From contig BPIL01000003.1 in assembly GCA_026004095.1 (NCBI GenBank), positions 1 to 64,000 on the forward strand: DNA of 64,000 nt. Direction: 5' to 3'. The translations under genes and the position numbers were made by a program. This DNA is from Meiothermus sp. (GTDB lineage: Bacteria > Deinococcota > Deinococci > Deinococcales > Thermaceae). Within the stretch, counting starts at the first letter, position 1. Each line of letters starts with the position of its first letter. Under the pieces are notes generated by a model, which searched no databases, was not told the DNA's origin, and saw only the letters and a list, made by a program, of their open reading frames with translations. Shown in pieces: positions 10,613 through 21,462 of the stretch.

Positions 10613-11797
10613 ATGGTGAAACCACTTTCGTTGCTGTTCCTAACCCTGTTTAATAGCATTCTGGGCTTATCGGTCTTGTTCCCTATCCTGGGGCCGCTTG
10701 CACGAGAGCTGGGTTTGAGCGAGGTGCAGGTGGGGTTGTTTTCCACCGGCTACGCCCTGATGCAGTTCATCCTGGCTGCCTACTGGGGGCGACGCAGTGA
10801 GGTGGTGGGGCGCAAACCCATCTTGCTGATGGGCATCCTGGGTTTTGCGGCCAGTTTTTTTTTGTTTGCGCTGTTCGCCTGGCTGGGCTACCAGCAGGTG
10901 CTTTCGGGCTGGGGGCTGTTTGCATGCCTGCTCTTCTCCAGGCTGTTGGGGGGTGCTTTCTCCTCGGCCACCCTGCCCACCGCCCAGGCCTACCTGGCCG
11001 ACATCACCCCGCGCGAACAGCGCACCCAGAACTTTGCCGTTTTGGGGGCTGCCTTTGGGCTTGGGGTGATTTTTGGCCCGGCCATCGGGGCGGGTTTGGC
11101 GCACTTTGGGCTGCTGGTGCCGGTGGTTTTTTCGGCCAGCCTGGCCTTACTGAACGCGCTTTTTGTCGGGCTGGCCCTGCCTGAGTCGCGCCGGCCGCTC
11201 GAGCGCACCCCAACCCCTCCCAGCCTCTCCTGGACTGATCCCCGCATCCGGCCTTTGCTCCTTATCGGCTTGAGCATCAACCTGGCCTCCATCGCCATGG
11301 AGCAGACTGTGGCCTTTTTGTACCAGGATCGCCTGGGACTCACCCCAGCCCAGACCGCCCAGACTGTCGGCCTGGCCCTGGTGATTTTTGGCATTGTGGG
11401 GGTACTGGTGCAGGGCTTCTGGGTGCGCACGGTCAGGTGGCCGCCCAGGGCGTTGCTGGGCCTTGGGCTGGCCCTGCTGTTGCTGGGCTACCTGGGCCTG
11501 GTGTTCGCGCCCAGCTTCGCCTGGCTCACCGCCTCGCTGGTCTTGCTGGGGCTGGGTTCGATGGCAACCCCGGGGCTCACGGCCGCCCAGTCGCTGGCGG
11601 TTTCCGACGACGAACAGGGGGTGGTGGCCGGTCTATCCAGCGCGGCCCAGGCCCTGGGGCGCATGCTGGGGCCGGTGGTGGGCACCTCTTTGTACGGGTT
11701 TTCCCCGGCCTATCCGTATGTGTTTTCCGCCATGCTGATCGGTCTGGCGCTTTTGTTTTTCCTGGCCCGACCGCAGCTAGCCAGTCAGCGGGAGTAG
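10613..11797 (+). CDS. MFS transporter (TetA-like)
   Basis: 12-TM-like; YWGRRSEVVGRKPILLMG loop motif; LADITPREQRTQNFAVLGAAFGLGVIFGPAIG. Confidence 0.88.
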   Translation: MVKPLSLLFLTLFNSILGLSVLFPILGPLARELGLSEVQVGLFSTGYALMQFILAAYWGRRSEVVGRKPILLMGILGFAASFFLFALFAWLGYQQVLSGWGLFACLLFSRLLGGAFSSATLPTAQAYLADITPREQRTQNFAVLGAAFGLGVIFGPAIGAGLAHFGLLVPVVFSASLALLNALFVGLALPESRRPLERTPTPPSLSWTDPRIRPLLLIGLSINLASIAMEQTVAFLYQDRLGLTPAQTAQTVGLALVIFGIVGVLVQGFWVRTVRWPPRALLGLGLALLLLGYLGLVFAPSFAWLTASLVLLGLGSMATPGLTAAQSLAVSDDEQGVVAGLSSAAQALGRMLGPVVGTSLYGFSPAYPYVFSAMLIGLALLFFLARPQLASQRE

Positions 11798-12595
11798 CCC
11801 GGCTTCCTCCAGCAGCCGCTGCAGCATCTCCAGATTGACCAGGGCGTGGCCCCTGGTGGTGTTGTTGAAGATGAACCAGACCTGGGTGGGGGTTTCGTGC
11901 TCCAAGGCGGCCTGCAGGGATCGCACCCAGAAGCGCAGCTCCTCCTCGCTGTAGCGGTAGTCGTGTCGCTCGGCCTGGTCTTTGCCTTCGTACCACTTTT
12001 CCTTGTTGCGCCCCGAGAGCCTGATGTAGGCGACCTCACCGGTGATGTGTAGCTGGTTTTTGGGCAGGCCGGGCAGGGGCGGGTAGTCGGTGCTGACCCA
12101 GATCAGGCCGGCTTGGCGGAAAGCCTGGCGCACTTCCTCGTTGTCCCAGGAGGCATGGCGAAACTCCACTGCCAGCCCGCCGGGGGCCAGGGTTTTATCG
12201 GCGAAGCGCTGGGCCAGGGCCGCCAAATACCTGCGGTTCTCGGGGGTGCGGTGAAAGCTCTGGGGAAACTGGGCTAAAAAAGGCCCCAGCACCCCGGCTT
12301 CGCGCAGGGGGGCCACCGACTCAAAAAGCCGCCGGTAGTCCTCGTCGCCGGCCTTGCGTTCGTGGGTCATGCTCTGGTGAATCTTGACCGCCCAGTGCAC
12401 CCGCCCTTCGCTGCGCTTTAGCATTCCAGCAAAGGCCTTGAGGCCGGGTATGTTGTAGAACGAGGAGTTCAGCTCCACGGCGTTGAAGTGGCGGGCGTAT
12501 ATCGAGAGCCACTGGTCTTTTTTGGCCTCGAGCGGGTACAAAAGGCCCACCCAGTCCTCGTTGGTGTAGCCGCCGGTGCCCAGGTAGATTTCCAC
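11777..12595 (-). CDS. DUF72 domain (YecE-like) protein
   Basis: IYLGTGGYTNEDWVGLLYP...YARHFNAVELNSSFYNIP...VEFRHASWDNEEV...WFIFNNTTRGHALVNLEML. Confidence 0.88.
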   Translation of the reverse strand: MEIYLGTGGYTNEDWVGLLYPLEAKKDQWLSIYARHFNAVELNSSFYNIPGLKAFAGMLKRSEGRVHWAVKIHQSMTHERKAGDEDYRRLFESVAPLREAGVLGPFLAQFPQSFHRTPENRRYLAALAQRFADKTLAPGGLAVEFRHASWDNEEVRQAFRQAGLIWVSTDYPPLPGLPKNQLHITGEVAYIRLSGRNKEKWYEGKDQAERHDYRYSEEELRFWVRSLQAALEHETPTQVWFIFNNTTRGHALVNLEMLQRLLEEAGLLPLTG

Positions 12596-12619
12596 CCCGC
12601 CTATTGTGGCACAGGAACC

Positions 12620-12650
12620 AAAAAAACGCGCCGCCCGCAGGTGGCGCGTT
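12620..12650 (-). terminator. Rho-independent terminator of glmS
   Basis: On minus strand AACGCGCC-loop-GGCGCGTT followed by T-run (AACGCGCC 12625-12632 pairs with GGCGCGTT 12643-12650; plus-strand A-run 12620-12626). Confidence 0.8.
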
Positions 12651-12663
12651 TATACGGGCGCAG

Positions 12664-14478
<1,815 letters not shown>

Positions 14479-14910
14479 CTTTTTACCTCATTTCCCTAAA
14501 CCATAGACCAACTGTCCGTTCAAGCCGCTGCTATTTGCACCAAACCTGGGGCCATACACCCCAAAGGCCACCCCTTACCGGCTGGATAAGGCCGGTGGGT
14601 GTGATGAATTTAGGCTGCTTTCTCCACCTGAACCCTGCCCATTGGCTGTCCGGCGCTCGCGCATCCGGCTTTCCCGCAGGGCTGCTCTGGCCGCTGGGCC
14701 AGCGGAGAGGGAGGGGTTCGCCCCCTGGCGGCATCCGCGGAACCACTCGATCTTTCGCAGTTGGCTGCTTATCTCGGCATGAGACCGCCACCTCGTAAGG
14801 TCGGTATCCGACCCCCTGCGCTCCTCACTTTGAGACCCAACCTCCTTTCCTGGGGCCTTAATAAACCCCAGCCCATTGTACAGTTTAATCGTCTGAGCGC
14901 CTGTTCATAC

Positions 14911-14940
14911 TTGACATCCCGATAAATACATGGGTATGAT
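14911..14940 (+). promoter_or_regulatory. Predicted sigma70-type promoter of slpA-like gene
   Basis: TTGACA (14911-14916), 18-nt spacer, TATGAT (14935-14940). Confidence 0.7.
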
Positions 14941-15133
14941 GCCCCCGGATGCGCAAGGTGAGAGCTTTTTGAGCCCCGTGAGTGGGGAGCCCGCTCTACC
15001 GAGCATCCGTTGCGGACGCTGGGGACTCTGGGAGAGGAAACACGGCAACTCGCCCCGCAAAACCCCGCGCCTCCGCAAAACCGGTTCTCGTGCGGCATCC
15101 ATCCGGAGGCCCGCGAGGCTTTGAGGAGGCAGA

Positions 15134-17935
15134 ATGAAGAAGAAGCTAGTAGTTTACTTGGCTGGGTTGCTGACCGTGCTCGGTCTAGGCTTCGGCCAGG
15201 CGCAGTTCTCCGACGTACCCGCCGGGCACTGGGCCAAAGAAGCCGTCGAGCGCATCGCGGCCTGCGGTCTTATCACGGGTTTCCCCGATGGAACCTTCCG
15301 TGGTAACACCAACCTGACCCGCTACCAGGCTGCCCTGATCTTCCAGCGCCTGCTGAACGAGATTCAGCAGGGCGGCGAGTGCGTGAAGGCCGATGGTAAG
15401 GGCCTGAGCGAGGAGGATCTGACCGCCATCCGCAACGCGGTGCAGGAGCTGGCCGCCGAGCTGGCCGCCCTGGGCGTGCGGGTATCGGCCCTGGAAGACA
15501 ACGCCGCTTCCAAGGACGACATTGCCCGTCTCGAGGCCGCCATCGAAGAACTCAAGGCTATGAAGGCTGAGCCCGCCGCCGGTATGGACGAAGCCGCCCT
15601 GGCCGATCTGGCCGACCGGGTGGAGGCCGCCAGCGTAGCCGCCGATACCGCCCTGGCCCAGGCCCAGGTGCTGGCCGAGCGCCTCGATGCCGTGGAAGGC
15701 GATGTGGCCGCCCTCAAGACCCAGGTGGAGGCCGACGCCGACAGCATCCGCGCCCTCAACGAGCTGGCCGTGCTCCTGAACCAGGACGTCCTCTCGCTGC
15801 AAGACCGCGTAACCGCCCTGGAGAAGCAGCTCGGCGACGTGGACTTCGAAAGCTTCGCCAACCGCGAAGACGTGAGCGCCATCCAGGAGTTCGCCACCGC
15901 CCTGCGCAGCGACCTGGTGCGCCTCTCCGACCGGGTGAGCGCCCTGGACACCCGGGTGGGGGCCCTGGATCAGCGCCTGACCGCTGTAGAAGGCACCCGC
16001 CCGACCCTGACCGGCTCGCTCTCGGCCACCTATGGCTATGCCACCAACACCGGCGGTAACTTCGACATCGACCGCCTCTTCCCGAACAACGCCCTGAGCT
16101 CCGGCACCGGTGCGGATGATAGCTCGGGTAACCGCATTCGCAACGCCTTCCGTCGTGGGGACTTCGACCAAACTTACACCTATGGCGGGGCCACCCTGAA
16201 CTTTGGTCTCAAGCCCACCGGCGGTGCCATCAGCGAGGTCAGCCTGGGTCTGAGCGCTGATCTGGTGAACTCGGGTGCAGCTCGTACCCTGGCCCTCAAC
16301 AGCGCCAGCGTCAAGGGCAGCCTCTCCGGCCAGGCCTTCAGCGTCACCTACAACAACGACGACAGCACCTTTAGCTTCAACCCCTACCTCTTCAACAACA
16401 GCACCGTGGGGGACTTGATCACCACCCGTGGCTTTGTGGCTACCCTGGATGCCAAAGCCTTCCCCCTGGCGCCTAAGTTCACCGTGGTGGCAGGTGAAGG
16501 GATTGACAGCACTTCAGTTCCGGCTGCAAGCCGCGTATGGGGAAGCGACCCCACCTACGGTGGTCTGCGGGCTGAACTCAACTTGCTGGGTATTACCACC
16601 GGCCTCAGCTACGCTGAGAACCGTGGTAACCGTTCGGCTTTTGGAGTGGACTACAAGGGTAGCCTCTTTGGGCTTGTGAACCTGGAAGGTGCCTATGTGG
16701 CCTCCACGCCCTTTGCCTTTACTCCCGACTTCTCCAACCAGCTCGTAACCGACCAGGCCTTCTACACCAAGATTGGGGTGAAGCTGGGTATCCTTGAGGC
16801 CAACTTCAACTACCGCGCCATTGACCCGCAATACAATAACGGTCAGGCTGGCCTGTCCTCGGCCTCCAGCTACTACTTCTTTGGGTTGGGTGGCAACGGC
16901 GAGGCCCCCTACGGCGCCAACAACATCGGCTTTGGTTTCGATGGTAAGCTGACCCTGTCCTTCTTGAATAACATCGAGGCGCGTGTCTTCTACGACAACT
17001 CCGCCGACTTTGCCACCCGCAGCCAGACCGCAGATACCCTCAGCTTGGGTGTCACTGTGCCGCTGTTCGCCGGCTTCAGCCTGAACGGCTTCTACAACAA
17101 CACCAACGTGAACGGTGGGCAGGTCTCCGCCGTTGCTGGCACCCAGTCGGGCCTCAACGGCAACTACAACTTCTACGTCTACAACAACCTGGACGCCCGC
17201 TGGTCGAGCGGCTGGGGTGTCAAGCTGGTGCATAGCGGCCGGGCCAGCAACGCGCTGGTTCCGAACCTGGATCTCAACCTGTGGTACCAGTCCTTCGCGG
17301 GCCCCGATGCCGGCACCGATATCTTGGCCAGTGCGGGCTACAACCTGAAGCTAGGCTTTATCTCGCTCAACCCCATCGTGCGCTACCACAGCTTTGCGGA
17401 TGCGGCAGGGGGCAACACTAACTTGTCCACCAATGCCCTCAAATACGGTATTGGCGTCAGCACCGACCCGCTGGGTATCCCCCTCAAGCCCAGCCTCGAG
17501 GGTGCCTTCGTGCAGCAGTCCATCACTGAAACTGCACCTGGCAGCAACTCCTCGAGCGAGCAATACTGGCGGGTGGGCCTCAACCTGAACGAGTTCCTGG
17601 CTACCGGGAGCGTCTTCAAGGTGGGCTATGCTCAGTACAGGGCGACCAACGTGGTATCGCCCCTCCCTGTGGGCGGTGCTCCGGCCCGCGGCTTCGGCAA
17701 CTTCCCCTTGAGCATCACCACCGACCGCGTCTTCAACTACCCCGGCGAGGTGCAGTACCCCTGGAACCTCACCGGCGGCTTCGGCACCAACTCGGGTAGC
17801 GTGACCGGTCTGTACCTCGAGTGGAAGTATGGCAACCTGACCATGGCAGCGGCCTCGGCCACCCTGGCGAACGGCTCGGGCGCGACTGTCAGCAATGGTA
17901 CGGGCTTCAAGATCAGCTACGAAGTGAAGTTCTAA
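15134..17935 (+). CDS. slpA: S-layer / outer-membrane SLH domain protein (SlpA-like)
   Basis: Signal peptide, SLH domain (FSDVPAGHWAKEAVERIAACGLITGFPDGTFRGNTNLTRYQAALIFQRLL), long Ala/Leu/Asp coiled-coil, beta-rich C-terminal region ending [12 protein letters not shown] upstream. Confidence 0.9.
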   Translation: MKKKLVVYLAGLLTVLGLGFGQAQFSDVPAGHWAKEAVERIAACGLITGFPDGTFRGNTNLTRYQAALIFQRLLNEIQQGGECVKADGKGLSEEDLTAIRNAVQELAAELAALGVRVSALEDNAASKDDIARLEAAIEELKAMKAEPAAGMDEAALADLADRVEAASVAADTALAQAQVLAERLDAVEGDVAALKTQVEADADSIRALNELAVLLNQDVLSLQDRVTALEKQLGDVDFESFANREDVSAIQEFATALRSDLVRLSDRVSALDTRVGALDQRLTAVEGTRPTLTGSLSATYGYATNTGGNFDIDRLFPNNALSSGTGADDSSGNRIRNAFRRGDFDQTYTYGGATLNFGLKPTGGAISEVSLGLSADLVNSGAARTLALNSASVKGSLSGQAFSVTYNNDDSTFSFNPYLFNNSTVGDLITTRGFVATLDAKAFPLAPKFTVVAGEGIDSTSVPAASRVWGSDPTYGGLRAELNLLGITTGLSYAENRGNRSAFGVDYKGSLFGLVNLEGAYVASTPFAFTPDFSNQLVTDQAFYTKIGVKLGILEANFNYRAIDPQYNNGQAGLSSASSYYFFGLGGNGEAPYGANNIGFGFDGKLTLSFLNNIEARVFYDNSADFATRSQTADTLSLGVTVPLFAGFSLNGFYNNTNVNGGQVSAVAGTQSGLNGNYNFYVYNNLDARWSSGWGVKLVHSGRASNALVPNLDLNLWYQSFAGPDAGTDILASAGYNLKLGFISLNPIVRYHSFADAAGGNTNLSTNALKYGIGVSTDPLGIPLKPSLEGAFVQQSITETAPGSNSSSEQYWRVGLNLNEFLATGSVFKVGYAQYRATNVVSPLPVGGAPARGFGNFPLSITTDRVFNYPGEVQYPWNLTGGFGTNSGSVTGLYLEWKYGNLTMAAASATLANGSGATVSNGTGFKISYEVKF

Positions 17936-17954
17936 ATACCGAACCCACTTCAAG

Positions 17955-17983
17955 CCCCGCCCGAAAGGGCGGGGTTCTTTTTT
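17955..17983 (+). terminator. Rho-independent terminator after slpA-like gene
   Basis: CCCCGCCC-GAAA-GGGCGGGG-TTCTTTTTT. Confidence 0.95.
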
Positions 17984-18381
17984 CAGGGCAGCAGCTCGAG
18001 CTTGATTCTGGCCTCCACCGCCCCAAAATGCCGGCGGTCGAGGGTGGCGATCTGCCCGATGCCAAGCTCCTCGGCTATGGCAATAACAGCAGCGTCCACG
18101 AAGCCCAGGCGGAGGCTTTCGTACTGCCGGTTCAGCTCCAAAACCCGCCAGTACCCGGCTTCGGAAAGATCGACTACCTGGTAAACCTGCGACCCGATGT
18201 CCTCGTAAAGCGCCATTTGGGCGGCCAGGCCCATGCGCCTACCCAGCAGATAATCCACCTCGGGGATGACCGGGGCCGGCAGCAGCAGTATTTCTCTTTC
18301 ATCCAGGAGACGGGCCACCGCGTGATGCCACTCATCGCGGCGGTTGTAATAGGCCACAAGGATGCCGCTATCCAGGAGCAT
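17983..18381 (-). CDS. PIN-domain toxin (VapC-like)
   Basis: LLDSGILVAYYNRRDEWH...VIPEVDYLLGRR...FVDAAVIAIAEELGIGQIATLDRRHF; overlaps upstream RHH gene by 1 nt. Confidence 0.85.
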   Translation of the reverse strand: MLLDSGILVAYYNRRDEWHHAVARLLDEREILLLPAPVIPEVDYLLGRRMGLAAQMALYEDIGSQVYQVVDLSEAGYWRVLELNRQYESLRLGFVDAAVIAIAEELGIGQIATLDRRHFGAVEARIKLELLP

Positions 18382-18617
18382 TAGCTGTTCTCCGGCTCGC
18401 CAAACCCCAGCTCGTCCAACACTTCTTCAAAGCGCTCGGCGTCGGTGGTGTGGCCGCTGTCGAAGGCGCCAACGTACCGGGAGCGCGGGCGTTTTGCGGT
18501 GATGCCTTTGCGCAGCACCTCGCGGATAATCTCGGCCATGGGCTTTTTTGTACGCCGGGCCTCGAGCTTGAGGAGGAGCTCGAGCTCGGGATCCAGGTAG
18601 ATGGTCGTCCGCTTCAT
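18381..18617 (-). CDS. Ribbon-helix-helix antitoxin (CopG/VapB-like)
   Basis: MKRTTIYLDPELELLLKLEARRTKKPMAEIIREVLRKGI. Confidence 0.85.
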   Translation of the reverse strand: MKRTTIYLDPELELLLKLEARRTKKPMAEIIREVLRKGITAKRPRSRYVGAFDSGHTTDAERFEEVLDELGFGEPENS

Positions 18618-18698
18618 ATGTTTATGTTAGCATACATCGCTCCGCACGGGGCGGGCTTGTGAAAGTCGGCCTGGATACCTAGGATATAAGGCGTGAGG

Positions 18699-18920
18699 AT
18701 GGTCACCGCGCACCAGGCTAAGCAGCGCTTTTCCGAACTGCTCGAGCGCGCCCACGCGGGGGAGGAGGTGGTGGTCTCGAAGTGCGGCAAACCCTACGCC
18801 AAACTGGCGCCCCTGGAGCCGGTGGACAAGGTGCCCCTGGGCTTCTTGAAAGGCAGCGTGGAGGACGCCTTCTTTGAGCCGCTGCCCGATGAAGCGCGGG
18901 TGCCGGGGATTGTATCCTAA
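18699..18920 (+). CDS. Phd/YefM-type antitoxin, solitary
   Basis: [39 protein letters not shown]; no toxin ORF follows, uvrB starts 16 nt downstream. Confidence 0.82.
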   Translation: MVTAHQAKQRFSELLERAHAGEEVVVSKCGKPYAKLAPLEPVDKVPLGFLKGSVEDAFFEPLPDEARVPGIVS

Positions 18921-18936
18921 GGTGCCGGTTTTTCCG

Positions 18937-20937
18937 ATGTTCCGCTACCAAGGCCCCGAACCCAAAGGCGACCAGCCCCAGGCCATTGCCGCCCTCACCG
19001 AAGCCCTGCGCGATGGCGAGCGCTTTGTCACCCTCCTGGGCGCGACCGGCACCGGCAAGACCGTGACCATGGCCAAGGTGATCGAGGCCTTGCAGCGCCC
19101 GGCCTTGGTCATGGCCCCCAACAAGGTGCTGGCCGCGCAACTGGCGGCCGAGTTCCGCGAGCTTTTCCCCCAGAACGCGGTGGAGTTTTTTATCAGCTAC
19201 TACGACTACTACCAGCCCGAGGCCTACGTGCCGGGACGCGACCTGTACATCGAGAAAGACGCCAGCATCAACCCCGAGATCGAGCGGCTGCGCCACTCCA
19301 CCACCCGCAGCCTGCTCACCCGGCGCGACGTGATTGTGGTGGCCTCGGTCTCGGCTATCTACGGCCTGGGCAGCCCCGAGGACTACAAAAACATGAGCCT
19401 GGTGGTGGAGGTGGGGCAGGATTACCCCCGCGAGCGGCTGATCGAGCGGCTGGTGGACTTGCAGTACGAGCGGGGCGATCTGCAGCTTTCGGCCGGGCGC
19501 TTCAGGGCCAGGGGTGAGGTGCTCGAGGTCTGGCCGGCCTACGAAGAGGAGCCCATCCGCATCGAGCTGTTCGGCGACACCATCGACCGGGTGACGGTGG
19601 TGCACCCCGTGACGGGCGAACGCCTCAAAGATTTGCCGGGCTTTGTGCTGCTCTCGGCCACCCACTACGCCACCCCGGAGTGGCGGCTCAAGGAGGCCAT
19701 CCCGCAAATCCGGCGGGAACTGGAGGAGCGGCTTAGGGAGCTCGAGGCCGAGGGCAAGCTGCTGGAGGCCCAGCGGCTCAAGGAGCGCACCCTCTACGAC
19801 CTGGAGATGCTGGGGGTGATGGGCACCTGCCCCGGCATCGAGAACTACAGCCGGTTTTTGTCGGGCAAGGCCCCCGGCGAGCCGCCCTACACCCTGCTCG
19901 ACTACTTTCCCGAGGACTACCTGGTGCTCCTGGATGAGTCGCATGTGAGCGTGCCGCAGATCCGGGGGATGTACAACGGCGACCACATGCGCAAGAAAAC
20001 CCTGGTGGACTACGGCTTCCGCCTGCCCAGCGCCCTGGACAACCGCCCCCTCCGGTTCAACGAGTTTTTGGAGCGGGTGGGGCAGGTGGTGTTTGTCTCG
20101 GCCACGCCGGGGCCCTACGAGCTCGAGGTCTCGGGCCGGGTGGTGGAGCAGATCATCCGCCCCACCGGCCTCTTAGACCCCCGGGTGACGGTCAAACCCA
20201 CCGCCGGCCAGATCGAAGACCTGATGGGGGCCATCCGCACCCGCGCGGCCCGGGGCGAGCGCACCCTGGTGACCGTGCTCACGGTGCGCATGGCCGAGGA
20301 GCTCACCGCCTACCTGGTGGAGCACGGGGTGCGGGCCCGCTACCTGCACCACGAACTCGACGCCTTCGAGCGCCAGGCCCTGCTGCGCGACCTGCGGCTG
20401 GGCTACTTCGATGCCCTGGTGGGCATCAACCTGCTGCGCGAGGGCCTCGACCTGCCCGAGGTCTCGCTGGTGGCCATCCTGGATGCCGACAAGCAGGGCT
20501 TCCTGCGCTCCGAACGCTCCCTGATCCAGACCATCGGGCGGGCTGCCCGCAACGTGGGGGGCGAGGTGTTCCTCTACGCCGACACCGTGTCAGACGCTAT
20601 GAAGGCCGCCATTGAGGAGACCAACCGCCGCCGGGCCCTGCAGGAAGCCTACAACCTCGAGCACGGCATCACCCCCGCCACCGTGCAGAAGTCGGTGCGC
20701 AAGCTGGTCAAGCCCGAGGACTACGAGGCCGAGGCCGCCGAGGCAGTGCTGGACGACCCGGCGCTCTTACAGAGCCTGCTGGAGCAGCTCGAGACCGAGA
20801 TGTGGGCGGCCTCCGAGGCCCTCGACTTCGAGAAGGCCGCCAGCCTGCGCGACCAGATGCGGAGCCTCGAGGCCCGCATCAAAGGCCTGCCCGAACCCAC
20901 CACCGCCGGCAAAGCCCGGCGCCGCCGCAAGCGCTAA
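18937..20937 (+). CDS. uvrB: Excinuclease ABC subunit B
   Basis: [70 protein letters not shown]-terminal UVR motif. Confidence 0.98.
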   Translation: MFRYQGPEPKGDQPQAIAALTEALRDGERFVTLLGATGTGKTVTMAKVIEALQRPALVMAPNKVLAAQLAAEFRELFPQNAVEFFISYYDYYQPEAYVPGRDLYIEKDASINPEIERLRHSTTRSLLTRRDVIVVASVSAIYGLGSPEDYKNMSLVVEVGQDYPRERLIERLVDLQYERGDLQLSAGRFRARGEVLEVWPAYEEEPIRIELFGDTIDRVTVVHPVTGERLKDLPGFVLLSATHYATPEWRLKEAIPQIRRELEERLRELEAEGKLLEAQRLKERTLYDLEMLGVMGTCPGIENYSRFLSGKAPGEPPYTLLDYFPEDYLVLLDESHVSVPQIRGMYNGDHMRKKTLVDYGFRLPSALDNRPLRFNEFLERVGQVVFVSATPGPYELEVSGRVVEQIIRPTGLLDPRVTVKPTAGQIEDLMGAIRTRAARGERTLVTVLTVRMAEELTAYLVEHGVRARYLHHELDAFERQALLRDLRLGYFDALVGINLLREGLDLPEVSLVAILDADKQGFLRSERSLIQTIGRAARNVGGEVFLYADTVSDAMKAAIEETNRRRALQEAYNLEHGITPATVQKSVRKLVKPEDYEAEAAEAVLDDPALLQSLLEQLETEMWAASEALDFEKAASLRDQMRSLEARIKGLPEPTTAGKARRRRKR

Positions 20938-21350
20938 CCGATAATCTCTTCAGGCTTGAAGAAAATACCAATTTCGCGCTGGGCGCTCTCCGGGCTGTCC
21001 GAGCCGTGGATCACGTTTTCGTCCACGGTGGTGGCAAAGTCGGCGCGGATGGTACCGGGGGCGGCTTCCCAGGGGCGGGTGGCCCCCATCAGGCGGCGCA
21101 TCTCGGCGATGACCCCCGGCCCCTCCACCACCATCGCCACCACCGGGCCGCTGGTGATGAAGTTGACCAGCCCCTCAAAGAAGGGCTTGCCCCTGTGCTC
21201 GCCGTAGTGGGTCTCGGCGGTCTCGCGGGGTATGACCATCTTCTTCATCGCCACAATCTTGAAGCCCTTGCGCTCGATGCGGTTGATAATCTCGCCGGTG
21301 AGGCCCCGGCGCACGCCGTCGGGTTTGACCATGATGTAGGTGCGTTCCAT
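20934..21350 (-). CDS. ndk: Nucleoside diphosphate kinase
   Basis: [22 protein letters not shown]...[20 protein letters not shown]. Confidence 0.97.
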   Translation of the reverse strand: MERTYIMVKPDGVRRGLTGEIINRIERKGFKIVAMKKMVIPRETAETHYGEHRGKPFFEGLVNFITSGPVVAMVVEGPGVIAEMRRLMGATRPWEAAPGTIRADFATTVDENVIHGSDSPESAQREIGIFFKPEEIIG

Positions 21351-21416
21351 ACCGCCCTAGAGTTTACACGCTGCCGGCCAATTGCAGAAGGTCGGCGCGG
21401 GGGCCCCCGCTGCCAT

Positions 21417-21445
21417 ATAAAGACCCTCCCCGCCTTGGGGGAGGG
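21417..21445 (-). terminator. Probable terminator of PpiC-like gene
   Basis: Minus strand CCCTCCCC-CAAGGC-GGGGAGGG-TCTTTATA. Confidence 0.6.
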
Positions 21446-21462
21446 CCACAAACAGTACGGGA

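Noticed and set aside
14640-14770. Possible SRP, RNase P or tmRNA-like structured RNA
   Set aside because: None of the diagnostic conserved strings (e.g. GGAAGCAGCC of SRP RNA) are present.
18718-19986. 422-aa minus ORF opposite uvrB
   Set aside because: Shadow ORF of uvrB.
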